Source: Symsagittifera roscoffensis
Lineage: Eukaryota; Xenacoelomorpha; Acoela; Convolutidae
NCBI RefSeq assembly: GCF_963678635.1
Contig: NC_087063.1
Span: 62,913,290-62,977,289 of the forward strand
DNA: 64,000 nt
Direction: 5' to 3'
This document shows, in pieces, positions 1 to 10,077 of the stretch (positions are counted from its first letter, which is position 1; each line of letters opens with the position of its first letter). Below the pieces are notes generated by a model that saw only the letters and a program-made list of their open reading frames with translations, did no database searches and was not told where the DNA came from. The position numbers and the translations under genes are program-made.

Positions 1-3000
1 AAAAAACTTAGTTGTGCTAGGAGGGGTTTTGTTAAGGACAATTTTGCAATGCAATTTATGTTTAATACTGTTTTGACTTTGTTTCCCTGAAATATTCAGT
101 TATGTTAGGAGGATCACATTTGGATATTTAAGTGAACTGTTCATGATTTTCTGCCTTCGAAAAATCTTTAATTGGGTTAGAAGGGTCCTAGTTGCGGACA
201 ATTTGCGATGCCGTATCTTACTTTTTTGCAGCAAAATGATTATTTGCTTTTGTTCCTCCAAAAACCTTAGTTGTTTTAGAAGGAGCTCAGTTTAATGTTT
301 AGGTGAGCTCTTCCTGACTTTGTGCCTCCAAAAAACGTCAATTGGGTTAGTAGGGTGTTAGTTGTGAACAACTTGCAATGCCGCGTTTTACCTTTTTGCT
401 GCAAAATGACTATTTGCCGTTGTGCCTACAAAAACCCTAGTTGAGTTACGCGAGCGGTAGTTGGATCTTTAGGTGAGCTGTTCTTGACTTTGTACCTGCA
501 AATACCTCAGTTGCTGAAGGATGGGCTGATTGAAACCTTTAGGTAAGCTATTCCTGACTTTGTGCCTCCAAAAAAATTTTAATTAGGTTAGTAGGGTGTT
601 AGCTATGGACAACTTACCAAGCCATATTTTACTTTATTGCTGTAAACTCGTCATTCGCATTCGTTACTCCAAAAAACTTAATTGGTTTATTGAGGTGTTA
701 GTTGTGGACAACTTGCAAGGCGGCATTTTACTTTATTACTGTAAAATCATCATTCAATCTGGCGCCTCCGAAAACCTTAATTAATTTTAGTACTGTAAAC
801 TTATCATTTGACTTTGAGCCTCCAAAATCGTTATTTGTGTTAGGAGGGGCACAGTTGGATGTTTAGGTGAGCTGTTCTTGATTTTTTGCCTCCAAAAACC
901 CTTATTTTGTTGGAAGGGGCTTAGTTGTGTGTGGGCGAATTGCAATGCGGTCTCTTCCTCTAATGTTGTTAACCTTGATTATTTTAGGAGGGTTTTTGTT
1001 GAGGACAACTTGCAATGTCGTATCGTTTTTAATGCTGTAATTGTATAATTTGACTTTGTGCCTCCGAAAACATTAGTTGTATTAGGAGGGGCTTTGTGGA
1101 ATGTTTAGGTGAGCTGTTTTCGACCTGGTGCCTCGAAAGTTTTTAGTTGTGTTGGGAGGGGCTTAGTTGAGGGCCACTTGCACTGCCAAAAATTGTTTCA
1201 ATGATGTAAATTGATCATTAGTATTTGTGCCTCCAAAAACCTTAGTTGTGATAAGAGCGGCATTGAGGAAAATTTAGGTGAGCTGTTCTTGACTTTGTGC
1301 CTCCAAAAAGTTTATAAGTGTTAAAATAGGCTTCGTTGAGGACAACTTGCAAGGCCGTATTGTTTTTAATACTGAAAATTCGTCATTTGACTTTGCGCCT
1401 CCGAAAACCTTAGTTGTGTTAGGCGGGATCTAGGTGGATCTTTAAGTGAGCTGATCCTGGTTGTGTCCCTGCAAAAACCTCAGTTGCGTTAGGATGGGTT
1501 TAGTGAAATCTTTAGGTAAGATGTTCCTGAATTTTTGCCTCCAAAAAAACTGTAATTGTGTTCAGAGTGTCTTAATTGTGGACAACTTGCAAAGCCGTAT
1601 TTTACTTTATTGCTGTAAATTCATCAACTGCATTTGTGACTCCAAAACTTTTAATGGTGTTAGAAGGGGCTGAAGTGAATGTTCATTGAGCTGTTTTTGA
1701 CTTCGTGCCCCCGAAAAACTCGTGCCCCGTAAAGGGGCTTCGTTGAGGACATCTTGCTTTGCCGTATTTTACTTCAATACTGTAAATTATTTATCATTTG
1801 AATTTCCAACTTCGTAAACCTTAGTTATGTTTCGCGCGACGTAGTTGGATCTTCAGGCGAGCTGTTCCTGACTTCGTGCCTCCAAAAACCTTAGTTGCGT
1901 TAGGAGGGGCTTAGTTGAGAACAATTTGCAATGCCTTTTTTATTTTATTGCTGTAAAATGCCTATTTGTCGTTGTGCCTCCAAAAACTTTAGTTGTGTTA
2001 GAAGGGGCTTCATGGAATGTTAAGCTTAGCTGTTCCTGTCTTGGTGCCTCCAAAGAACCTAAATGTATTAGGAGGGGCTTAGCTCTGGACAACTTGCAAT
2101 GCGGTATTTTGCATTTTTGTTGTAAACTGATCATTTGCGTTTAAAAACTTTAATCGTATTAGGAGGAGATTTAATGAGAACATTTTGCACTGCTGTATAT
2201 TTTCTAATGCTGTAATTTTCTCATATGATTTTGTGCCTCAAAAAACCTTCGTTGTATAAGGAGGGCTGCAGTTCGATCTTTAGGTGTGCTGTTTCTGATT
2301 TTTTCACTGCAAAAAATTTTGTTTGTATTAGGAGGGGCCTAGTGGAAACTTTAGGTAAGCGGTTCTTGACTTTGTGCCCCCAAAAAAACTTTAATTGTAT
2401 TGGAACGGTCTTAGTTTTAGACAACTTGCAATGCTGTATTTTACTTTATTGCTGTAAATTCATCATTTGCAGTTGTGACTCCAAAAATCGTTATTCGTGT
2501 TAGGAGGGGCTTTGTTGATGACAACTTGAATTGCCGTATTTTACTTCAATACTGTAAAATCATCATTCGTGTTTGCAACTCCAAAAACCTCAGTTGTGTT
2601 TTGCGGAACGTAGTGGGGCTTCGTGGAATTCTTAGCTGAGCTGTTCCTGACTTGGTGCCTTCAAAACCTTAATTGTGTTGGAATTGGCGCAGTTGGATGT
2701 TTAGGTGAGTTGTTCCTGACTTTTTGCCACCGAAAACTTTGGTTGTTTTAGGCTGGGCTCAGCTGAGGTCAACTTGCATTGCTGTAGTTTATTTTAATTC
2801 TGTAAATTGATCAGTTGCCTTTGTGCCTCCAAAAAAATTAGCTGTGTTAGGAGCCGCGTAGTTGGACGTATAGGTCAGCTGTTCCTGACTTAGTTGTATT
2901 AGGAGGGGCCTTATGGAAAGTTTAGGTAAGCTGTTCCTGACTTTATGCCTCCAAAGAAACTTTAGTTTCAATAGAACGGTCTTAATTTTGGACAATTTGC

Positions 3001-6000
3001 TTGAATTGTGTAAGTTGAATTGTGTAAGTAGAAGCTTAGTTGTGAACAACTTACAATGCGATATTTTAAATTAGGGTTGTAAACTGATCATTTGCGTTTG
3101 TGCCTCCAAAAATCCTATTTGAGTTAGAAGAGGCACAGTGGATGTTTGGTGAGCTGTTCCTGAATTTTTGCCTCCAAAAATTTTAATTGTGTTACTAGGG
3201 GCTTTGTTGTGAACAACTTGCAATGCGGTAATTTACCCTAAGGTTGTAAACTGATCATTTGCATTTGTGCCTCCAAAAATCTTATTTGTGTTAGGAGGGG
3301 CGCAGTTGGATGTTTAGGTGAGCTGTTCCTGACTTTGTGTCTCCAAAAATCTTAGTTGTGTTAGGAGAGTCTTTGTTGATTGCAAATTGCAATGTTGTAT
3401 ATTATTTGTATGCTGGAAATTGACCATTTGCATTCGTGCCTCCAAAAACCTTATTTGTGTTACGAGGGTCTCAGGGGAATGTTAAGTGTGCTGTTATAGA
3501 CTTCGTGCCTCCAAAACCCTTAACACTGCTAGAAGGAGTTTGTTGAGGACAACCTGCAATGCCGTTTTGTTTTTAATACTGCCAATTTATCATTTGAATT
3601 TGTGCCTCCAAAAGCCTTATTTTCTTAGGCAGGACGTAGTTGGATGTTTAGGTGAGCTGTTCGGCTGTACGTGAGTATGTGCCTCCAAAACTCTTAATTG
3701 TGTTAGGAGCGGCTTAATTGAGGACAAGTTGCAACGCCGTAAAACAGATCATTTGCGTTTGTGCCTCCAAAACCATAGTTATGTTAGGAGGGTCTAAAGT
3801 GAATGTTTATTGAACTGTTCTGGATTTCATGTCCTCAAAAACTTTAATTCTGTTAGTAGGAAAGTTTGCAATGCCGTCTTGTATTCATGGCTGTATATTC
3901 ATAGTTTGACTTTGCGCCTCCAAAAACTTTAGTTGTGTTAGGATTGGCGCAGTTGAATCTTTAGGTGGAATGTTCATGTCTTTGTGCCTTCAAAAATCTT
4001 AGTTGTGATAGGAGGGGCTTAGTTGAGGGCAACATGCAATGCCGTATATTATTTTATTGCTGTAAATTGACCAATCGTATTTGTGCCTCCAAAACCTTAA
4101 TTATGTTAGGAGAGTCTTAGGAGAATGTTCAGACGAGCTGTTTTTTGTTCTAGACTTCGTGCCTCCAAAAATCTTAGTTGTTTTAGGAAGGGCATCGTGG
4201 AATGTTCAGATGAGTTGTTCGTTGTTCCTGACTTTTTGCCACCAAAAACATTAGTTGTGTTAGACGGGGCTTAGCTGAGGTCACTTTGCATTGCCGTAGT
4301 TAATTTTAGTGCTGTAAAATGTGCCTCCAAAAAGCTTAGTTGTGTTAGCAGGCGAGTAGTTAGACGTATAGGTGAGCTGTTCCTGACTTCGTGCTCTCAA
4401 AATCCTTAATTGTCTTAGGAGGCGCTTTGTTGAGGACAATTTAAAATACCATAAATTTTTAATAATGTAGTATCATCACTTGACTCTCTGCCTTCAAAAA
4501 CCCTAATTTTATTAGAAGGCGCGTAGTTGGTTGTATAGCTGAGCTGTCCCTGACTTTGTGCCTCCAAAAACATTATTTGTGTTAGGCGGGGCTTAGTTGA
4601 GGACAACTTGCAATGCCGTATTTTATATTAATGCCGTAAATTGATCATTTGCCTTCAAAATAATTATGTTAGGAAGGGCTACGTGGAATGTGCAGATGAA
4701 CTGTTTTTTGCTCTCGACTTTGCGCCTCCAAAACTATGTGTTGTGTTAGTAGCGGCTTAGTTGAGGACGAGATGCAATGACATATTTAAAATCAATGCTG
4801 TAAATTGACCATTTGCCTTTGTGCCTTCAAAAGCCCTAGTTGTTTTAGGAGAAGGAGGTGCTTAGTTGAGAAAAACATGCTATGCCGTATTTAATTTCAA
4901 GGCTGTAAATTGGCCTTTTGCCTCTGTTAAAAATTTTTAGTTGTGTTAGGAGTGTCTTAGGGAAATGTTTAGTGAGCTGTTCTTGATTTTGTGCCTCCAA
5001 AACACTTAACTGTGTTAGAAGGAGTTTGTTGAGGACAACCTGCAATGCTGTTTTGTTTTTAATATTGCCAATTTATCATTTGATTTTGTTCCTCCAAAAA
5101 CCTAAGTTGTCTTAGGCGGGACGTAGTTGGATGTTTAGGTGAGCTGTTCGGCTGTACGTGACTAAGTGCCTCCAAAACTCTTAGTTGTGTTAGGAGCGGT
5201 TTAATTGAGGACAAGTTGCAACGCCGTAAATTGTTTTACTGCAGTAAACTGATCATTTGCGTTTGTGGCTCCAAAACCTTCGTTGTGTTGGAAGGGTCGT
5301 CAGGGAATTTTTAGTAAGATGTTCTTGGTTTCGTGCCCTCAAAAACTTTAATTGTGTTAGAAGGGGCTTTGTTGAGGACAGTTCGCAATGCTGTATTGTT
5401 TTTAAAACTGTTTATTTATTATTTGACTTTGTGCCTCTAAAAACCTTAACTGTGTTAAAAGGAGTTTGGTGAGGACAACCTGCAATGCTGTTTTGTTTTT
5501 AATACTGCCAAATTATCATTTGACTTTGTGCCTCCAAAAACCTAGTTGTCTTAGGCGGGACGTAGTTGGATGTTTAGGTGAGCTGTTCGGCTGTACGTGA
5601 ATAAGTGCCTCCAAAACTCTTAGTTGAGTTGAGAGCGGTTTAATTGAGGACAAGTTGCAAAGCCGTAAATTGTTTTACTGCTGTAAACTCATCATTTGCG
5701 TTTGTGGCTCCAAAACCTTCGTTGTATTAGGAGAGTCTTCAGGGAATTTTTACTGAGCTGTTCTTGGTTTCGTGCCCCCAAAAATTTGAATTGTGTTAGT
5801 AGGGGCTTTGTTGAGGACAGTTCGCAATGCTGTATTGTTTTTAAAACTGTTTAATTATTATTTGACTTTGTGCCTCTAAAAAACTTCGTTGAGCTTGGAG
5901 GGGCGCAGTTGAATGTTTGGTTGAGTTGTTCCTGACTTTGTGCCTCCAAAACTCTTAGTTGTGTTAGGAGCGGCTTAGTTGAGGACAAGTTGCAATGCCG

Positions 6001-6106
6001 TAAAGTAATTTAATGCTGTAAACAGATCATTTGTGTTTGTGCCTCCAAAACCTGAGTTGCGTTAGAAGGGTCTTAAGGGAATGTTTAGTGAGCTGTTCTT
6101 GACTGC
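1..6106. repeat. Two-module satellite field, left part
   Basis: Degenerate tandem repeat. Two module types mostly alternate. Both begin with a shared core of about 35 bp that opens GTGCCTCCAAAAACCTTAGT and closes GTGTTAGGAGGGGC. Module A (about 99 bp) continues TTAGTTGAGGACAACTTGCA and ends near AAATTGATCATTTGCCTTT. Module B (about 70 bp) continues GCAGTTGGATGTTTAGGTGA and ends GTTCCTGACTTT. A plus B is about 169 bp. Copies differ at many sites, so the array is old. Short ORFs on both strands are by-products: the minus strand repeatedly reads PPNTTKVFGGTK-like or PLLTQLRFLEAQ-like peptides without a lasting frame. Parts near 3520-3740, 5015-5240 and 5463-5680 resemble one another more closely, showing local higher-order duplication. 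I see no gene here. Confidence 0.9.
6103..6106. repeat. 5' target-site duplication
   Basis: CTGC immediately before the 5' LTR matches CTGC at 19693-19696. The preceding A (6102) also matches if the LTR is taken to end one base earlier, giving a 5-bp duplication. Removing the element and one copy restores an ordinary satellite module B/core junction (TTCTTGACTGCGTGCCCCC). Confidence 0.85.
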
Positions 6107-6307
6107 TGTTCTGATTTCAAATAGAAACAGAAACATGAATTGTTTTATTGCGTTCACAAAATGTGACGCCGCCGCCACCACCAAAAGAAATATGCTTTTA
6201 TTCCCTTGCAAAAGGAAGGGAAATGCTATTGGAATAATTCGTATAACGTTTTAAGCATTGAGAATTGAAACGACTATTCTCATTCAATACGAATATTAAC
6301 GATTCCT

Positions 6308-6322
6308 CTCGTAAAATACGAG
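6308..6322. promoter_or_regulatory. TACGA-motif cluster in U3, with palindrome
   Basis: CTCGTAAAATACGAG is a perfect 6-bp inverted repeat with an AAA centre. Around it (about 6240-6410) the motif TACGA, or its complement TCGTA, occurs about ten times, including a second near-copy CTCGTAAAATACGAA at 6339-6353. Such clustering just upstream of the TATA box looks like an enhancer with one repeated factor-binding site; the factor is unknown. The cluster is conserved in the 3' LTR. Confidence 0.5.
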
Positions 6323-6428
6323 CATACGAAACCTTCTTCTCGTAAAATACGAATGTACGAATAAATAATACGAAGTTAAAAGAAACTTCTCATTTGATAC
6401 GAAAAGTGGCGTGATTTCCCAATCTGAG

Positions 6429-6436
6429 TATAAATA
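6429..6436 (+). promoter_or_regulatory. LTR TATA box
   Basis: TATAAATA in U3. An initiator-like TTCATTCC sits about 30 bp downstream (near 6458), which would place the U3/R boundary there. The same box recurs at 19404-19411 in the 3' LTR. Confidence 0.75.
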
Positions 6437-6604
6437 GAAGCTCAAAACTACGGGAATTCATTCCAACAATATCTCTTCTAACACCAACACCACCCTCTTC
6501 TACCACCCCAACCAATCTCTAAAAAAATATCTCTAATCTCACCGTTAAAATAGATATTGAGTCAAAAGGCAACTTGCTGTAAATTCATACTAACTTCTTT
6601 TTTT

Positions 6605-6610
6605 AATAAA
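6605..6610 (+). promoter_or_regulatory. Polyadenylation signal in the LTR
   Basis: AATAAA after a T-rich stretch, about 145 bp after the predicted start of R. The functional counterpart in the 3' LTR is at 19580-19585. Confidence 0.6.
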
Positions 6611-6720
6611 ATATTTCTCAGCGAATTTTAGATTTACTTTCTAAAAAAGAAAGTAGAAAGGACCCTTTATTCCTAGCAAGCGTTTTGTCCGACGTCTATA
6701 GTATTGCTAGCGTAATAAAT

Positions 6721-6738
6721 TGGTGCGACCAGTGAGGC
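6721..6738 (+). other. Primer binding site
   Basis: TGGTGCGACCAGTGAGGC starts three bases after the LTR end. TGG pairs with the CCA end of a tRNA, as in most LTR elements. I cannot name the tRNA with confidence; comparing the complement with host tRNA 3' ends would decide it. The remaining leader up to 6941 is A/T-rich and holds no convincing upstream ORF. Confidence 0.65.
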
Positions 6739-6941
6739 TCACCTTCTAAAAATTCGCAAAAATTGCTAAAGTCTCAAAAAGAGATAAAAAGCAAAAATTC
6801 CAATTCTCAAACTGGAGAATTGTTGAAATTTCTCTTACAAATAAAGAGAAGTAATAAATTTCCAAATCGGAAATTTAAGTTTTCTAAACAAATTTATAAA
6901 CCTTTCTATCTTTCTTTTTTAAGTTCTAAACTAAATATAAA

Positions 6942-8344
6942 ATGGCTGATACCCCAATATCCCATCCCAACTTGTCTTTAATGACATTTTCGGGAAACGA
7001 TCCGAACCAAAATGCTACAGCATTTTGGAATTCAGTTGAAAACAAAATTCTTTTCTCATTAGGTCAAAGACCTGCTGATAATGATGCACGACGCAGCTAT
7101 GATAGCAGACAACGATCCCTATTCGGATCATTGTTAACTGATACATCTCTTGAATGGTTCAATGATAATGTAACCAATGCTACCACATGGGCACAACTCA
7201 AAGATCTCTTCCTAAACAGATTCACTGACGGACGAGATCAATTCAAACATAGAATTGATGCTGAAAATGCAGCTCGCCAAGATGGCGAATTAATAAAAAA
7301 TTACTTCCACAGAATTAAATCTTCTGTAGATAGAGGATGGCCCGAAAGTATTGATGAAGCCGTTCATGCTACTGAAGCTGCTCAAATGCTGAGAGAACTA
7401 TACAAAACAGACAAAGAAGTCAAAAGTATATTGATTTCTCAATTAAGGGACTAAGACCTCTAGCCCTTAAACAAAAAGCTCATGAATACATGATAGAGCA
7501 TCCAAATGCCAATTGGGATCAATTCACAAATCATGTAATCACTAAGGATCTAACATTCATTGTTGCTACTGATCCTGCTAATAAGTCAACAACGGATAAA
7601 ATGACTTCATTAGAAACTCAAATTAAAGAACTAACAAAATTGATCAAGAATCAAGAAGTTAGTGCAATCAGTGATCAGAATTCATTTCAACGACGTCACC
7701 CTGACATCAAGGGAAGACCTAATAGTACACGATTCTGCGAATATTGCAGAATGAATGGACATTCTATATCTAGATGTTCCAAAAAGCAAGTTCAGGACGA
7801 AGTAAATAAGTTGCGAAAAGAACTCACAACAAAAAATGAACGAAGAGTTTCATTTGAAACTGATTATAAACGAAATCGAAGACCGAATAACTTCCCTAAC
7901 CAGAATAACCCTAATCCAAGTAACCGGTTTTGGGATAACCAAAACAGAACTACTAACAATTCAAATCCTAGCCAAAATAACTATGGCATTCGCCATAATT
8001 ATAACTACAACGGAAACAATTTCCAAAAGGCTAATGCACAATCGTCTTTCAATAACAAAAGACCCCAAACCTATGATGATAGGTATCCCAGAGAAAACAA
8101 ATTCAGAGAAAATGAACAAGTTGCTAAACAGTTCTACGACCAAGAAAATAGGCAATTCAATAGTAATCCTAGAGGTCGACCATATAACACTGGAAGCTAT
8201 AATAGCAATAACAGTCGAGACTCAACGCGATCTCAATCACCAAATTTTAGATCGAATCAAATACAGTCTGAAACTACCCACTGGGTTGAGGAAGAAGTCA
8301 ATTACTGTGATGCGATCACTGATTTCTTTCCTTTAAACTATTAA
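6942..8344 (+). pseudogene. gag: gag: capsid and zinc-knuckle nucleocapsid, one frame break
   Basis: Gag polyprotein of about 467 residues, read in two frames here. The ATG at 6942 has a good context (AAAATGG). The first part (6942-7454) has a Gypsy-type capsid region with conserved aromatic spacing (AFWNSVENKI, WAQLKDLFLNRF). It stops at 7454, while the frame one base back (-1) continues without loss of sense from about 7430, so a single-base-type break near 7440 explains it. The second part has a coiled-coil-like stretch, a CCHC zinc knuckle (CEYCRMNGHSISRC, C-x2-C-x4-H-x4-C, 7736-7777), then an Asn/Gln/Arg-rich tail suited to RNA binding. It ends at TAA 8342-8344, two codons after a frameshift heptamer. 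Confidence 0.88.
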
Positions 8345-8421
8345 AGTCTCCGAAACCGAGCGATGATAGTAATCCTAAATCAAGGATATATCTTAGCTTA
8401 TATCATTTTGCCACCGGAGAC
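8332..8421 (+). promoter_or_regulatory. -1 ribosomal frameshift signal between gag and pol
   Basis: The heptamer T_TTA_AAC (8332-8338) is phased with the gag frame and is a classical -1 slippery site. A -1 shift enters exactly the protease frame, which is open from 8323. Seven bases further on, GTCTCCG (8346-8352) can pair perfectly with CGGAGAC (8415-8421). The 62-base loop contains an inner hairpin GATATA/TATATC (8385-8390 with 8399-8404). Heptamer, spacer and stem fit known signals. Function is inferred from sequence only. Confidence 0.85.
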
Positions 8422-10077
8422 AAAAATAATAATAGTGGACTTGAAATTGAATTCATGATTGATCCAGGATCAACTTGTAGTATCATAAACTACCCAACTT
8501 ATCAGGAATTGGAAAAATTAGGTCAAAAAATGACAATCTACCGATCCAAAATTAAAGCAAAGACTTATAATGGATCTGATATACGTATGTTTGGCCATAC
8601 ATCTATCCAATCTTGTTTCGACACTGATGGAAAATATCCATCTAACCACAAAGTGTGGATAACTGAAGAAAAGACTGCTAACCTATTAGGAGTAGACTTT
8701 TGTCATCTCTTCTTAAAAGCTCTCTACTTTGATATCCCAGCAGTTGAGCTCAAATCAAAAGAAGGTGTAATATCCTACGGGTTGATGAACAACGATAAAG
8801 AATATCCTAACGTTTCAAAAATTGTCTCAATTAACTTGAAAGAACCCCTGTTCATCCCAGCACGCTCTACATACTTATACAAACACTTGGCTGAACCAAA
8901 TTCATACTTTGAAAAAGGGACTACATTCCTGCCTCATAAAAATACAACCAAAACCGAATTGGTTTTCATTAACACAGTTTGTACTCAAATTGAGCAAAGC
9001 CTACCTATCCTAATTGAGAATCAGAAAGATCATCCTGTCACACTAAACAAGTGTGTACTGGGCTATGCAGTAACTGATATTCAAGGATACGAGGATAAAA
9101 TATTTGCTATTCACGATTGTGATGAGTTCACAACGAGAATTTTAAACGAAAGTTCAGAATTCGATAGCTGTTTCATGCTGAACACTGTTGTCAATACAAC
9201 ACAGGAAAGCAATACTCAATTATCCGGCCCCTGTCTACAATATGTAGACTTCAAAAAAAGGTCCATATTCGAATCGAATATGCCCATTGCCCATACAATC
9301 TCTGCAGATAGAGCAATGAAAAAAGGGTTTGCTGAATTAATTAGCAAAAGGTATCCTGAGCTACGACACTTTTGTAACTCAATACATGCTAACATTAACG
9401 ATATTCTCATCTTCACTGATCCAAAATCTGGACAAGTCATATATAACCTGATTACCAAACAGAGGTACTTTCAGAAACCCACTTACGACGCTATATTCAA
9501 CACCTTGTCTGAAATGAAAGATCATGCTATAGCAAATAACATTCGATCTATCGCAATGCCCAAAATTGCTTGTGGCTTAGATAAAATGAATTGGGAAGAA
9601 GTTTCCAAAATCATTCTCGATGTATTCCAACATTCTGGAATTACTATATTTGTCTATGTTTCAGGACAAGAAATCAAGGACATGCCTGCCCTTGAAGTGT
9701 TTGATACAGAAAACGTGTCAGAAATATTTGAACAAATTGGTTCAGATATAGTCAAAGTATGCAAAAATGAAAACGAAATAGCAACCGACTTTTCTAATGA
9801 TGCAAAGAACCTTTGCAGGCCTCCCTTGAAAGAACAATTTAAAAAGTACCGAAACAAAGAACATAATGATCGGCTAATTGCCTTTCTTGTCAACGAAACG
9901 TTTACCCAATACTCCTCAATTGATAAGGAAAATAGTAGCACTTTGGAAAAAATCGAAACTACTATTAAATTCTTATCTGACTTCGATTTCACACAAAGTG
10001 ATATATCGGATGATGAATTTGCTGATCTAATTCAAATGCTGATAGAGGATCAAGACGTTTATTCTCATCACATATGA
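8339..10077 (+). CDS. pol: pol, N-terminal part: aspartic protease and TARG1-like macrodomain
   Basis: Reached from gag by -1 frameshifting; the ATG at 8455 is internal. Numbering from that Met: a retroviral-type protease begins at IDPGSTCSII (residues 2-11, with D-P-G where D-S/T-G is usual) and has LLGVDF (77-82). A Gypsy-style connector follows to about residue 210. Residues about 265-405 (9247-9669) match the OARD1/TARG1 class of macrodomains, which remove ADP-ribose from acidic residues: YNLITKQR, KPTYDAIFNTL, MPKIACGLDKMNWEEV. The lysine and aspartate that I know as catalytic in TARG1 correspond to K335 (9457-9459) and D376 (9580-9582) and are kept, while the first glycine-rich loop is altered (MKKGFAE). 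The end (DDEFADLIQMLIEDQDVYSH) is the usual lead-in to RT. The stop at 10075-10077 falls at a frame break. Confidence 0.85.

Larger units (their letters stand above)
6107..6717 (+). repeat. 5' LTR (611 bp)
   Basis: Begins TGTTCTG and ends GTAATA; matches 19082-19692 at a constant offset of 12975 with four substitutions seen (near 6142, 6612 and two near 6649). U3 carries a GC-rich start (GCCGCCGCCACCACC), then a cluster of TACGA-containing motifs including a hairpin palindrome CTCGTAAAATACGAG at 6308-6322, then a TATA box at 6429. A polyadenylation signal AATAAA lies at 6605. The terminal dinucleotides are not a perfect TG..CA, and the 3' end is uncertain by one base because of the target duplication. 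Confidence 0.95.

Noticed and set aside
1-6106. CRISPR-like array (repeat plus spacer of regular size)
   Set aside because: The variable parts between cores are themselves repeated (modules A and B), copies are degenerate, no cas genes, and the DNA is eukaryotic.
7836-8336. 166-codon ORF overlapping gag in another frame
   Set aside because: Low-complexity I/T/N-rich shadow of the Asn-rich gag tail; gag with its zinc knuckle is the supported frame.
9216-9992. Minus-strand ORFs opposite the macrodomain region
   Set aside because: Shadows of the well-supported + strand pol frame.
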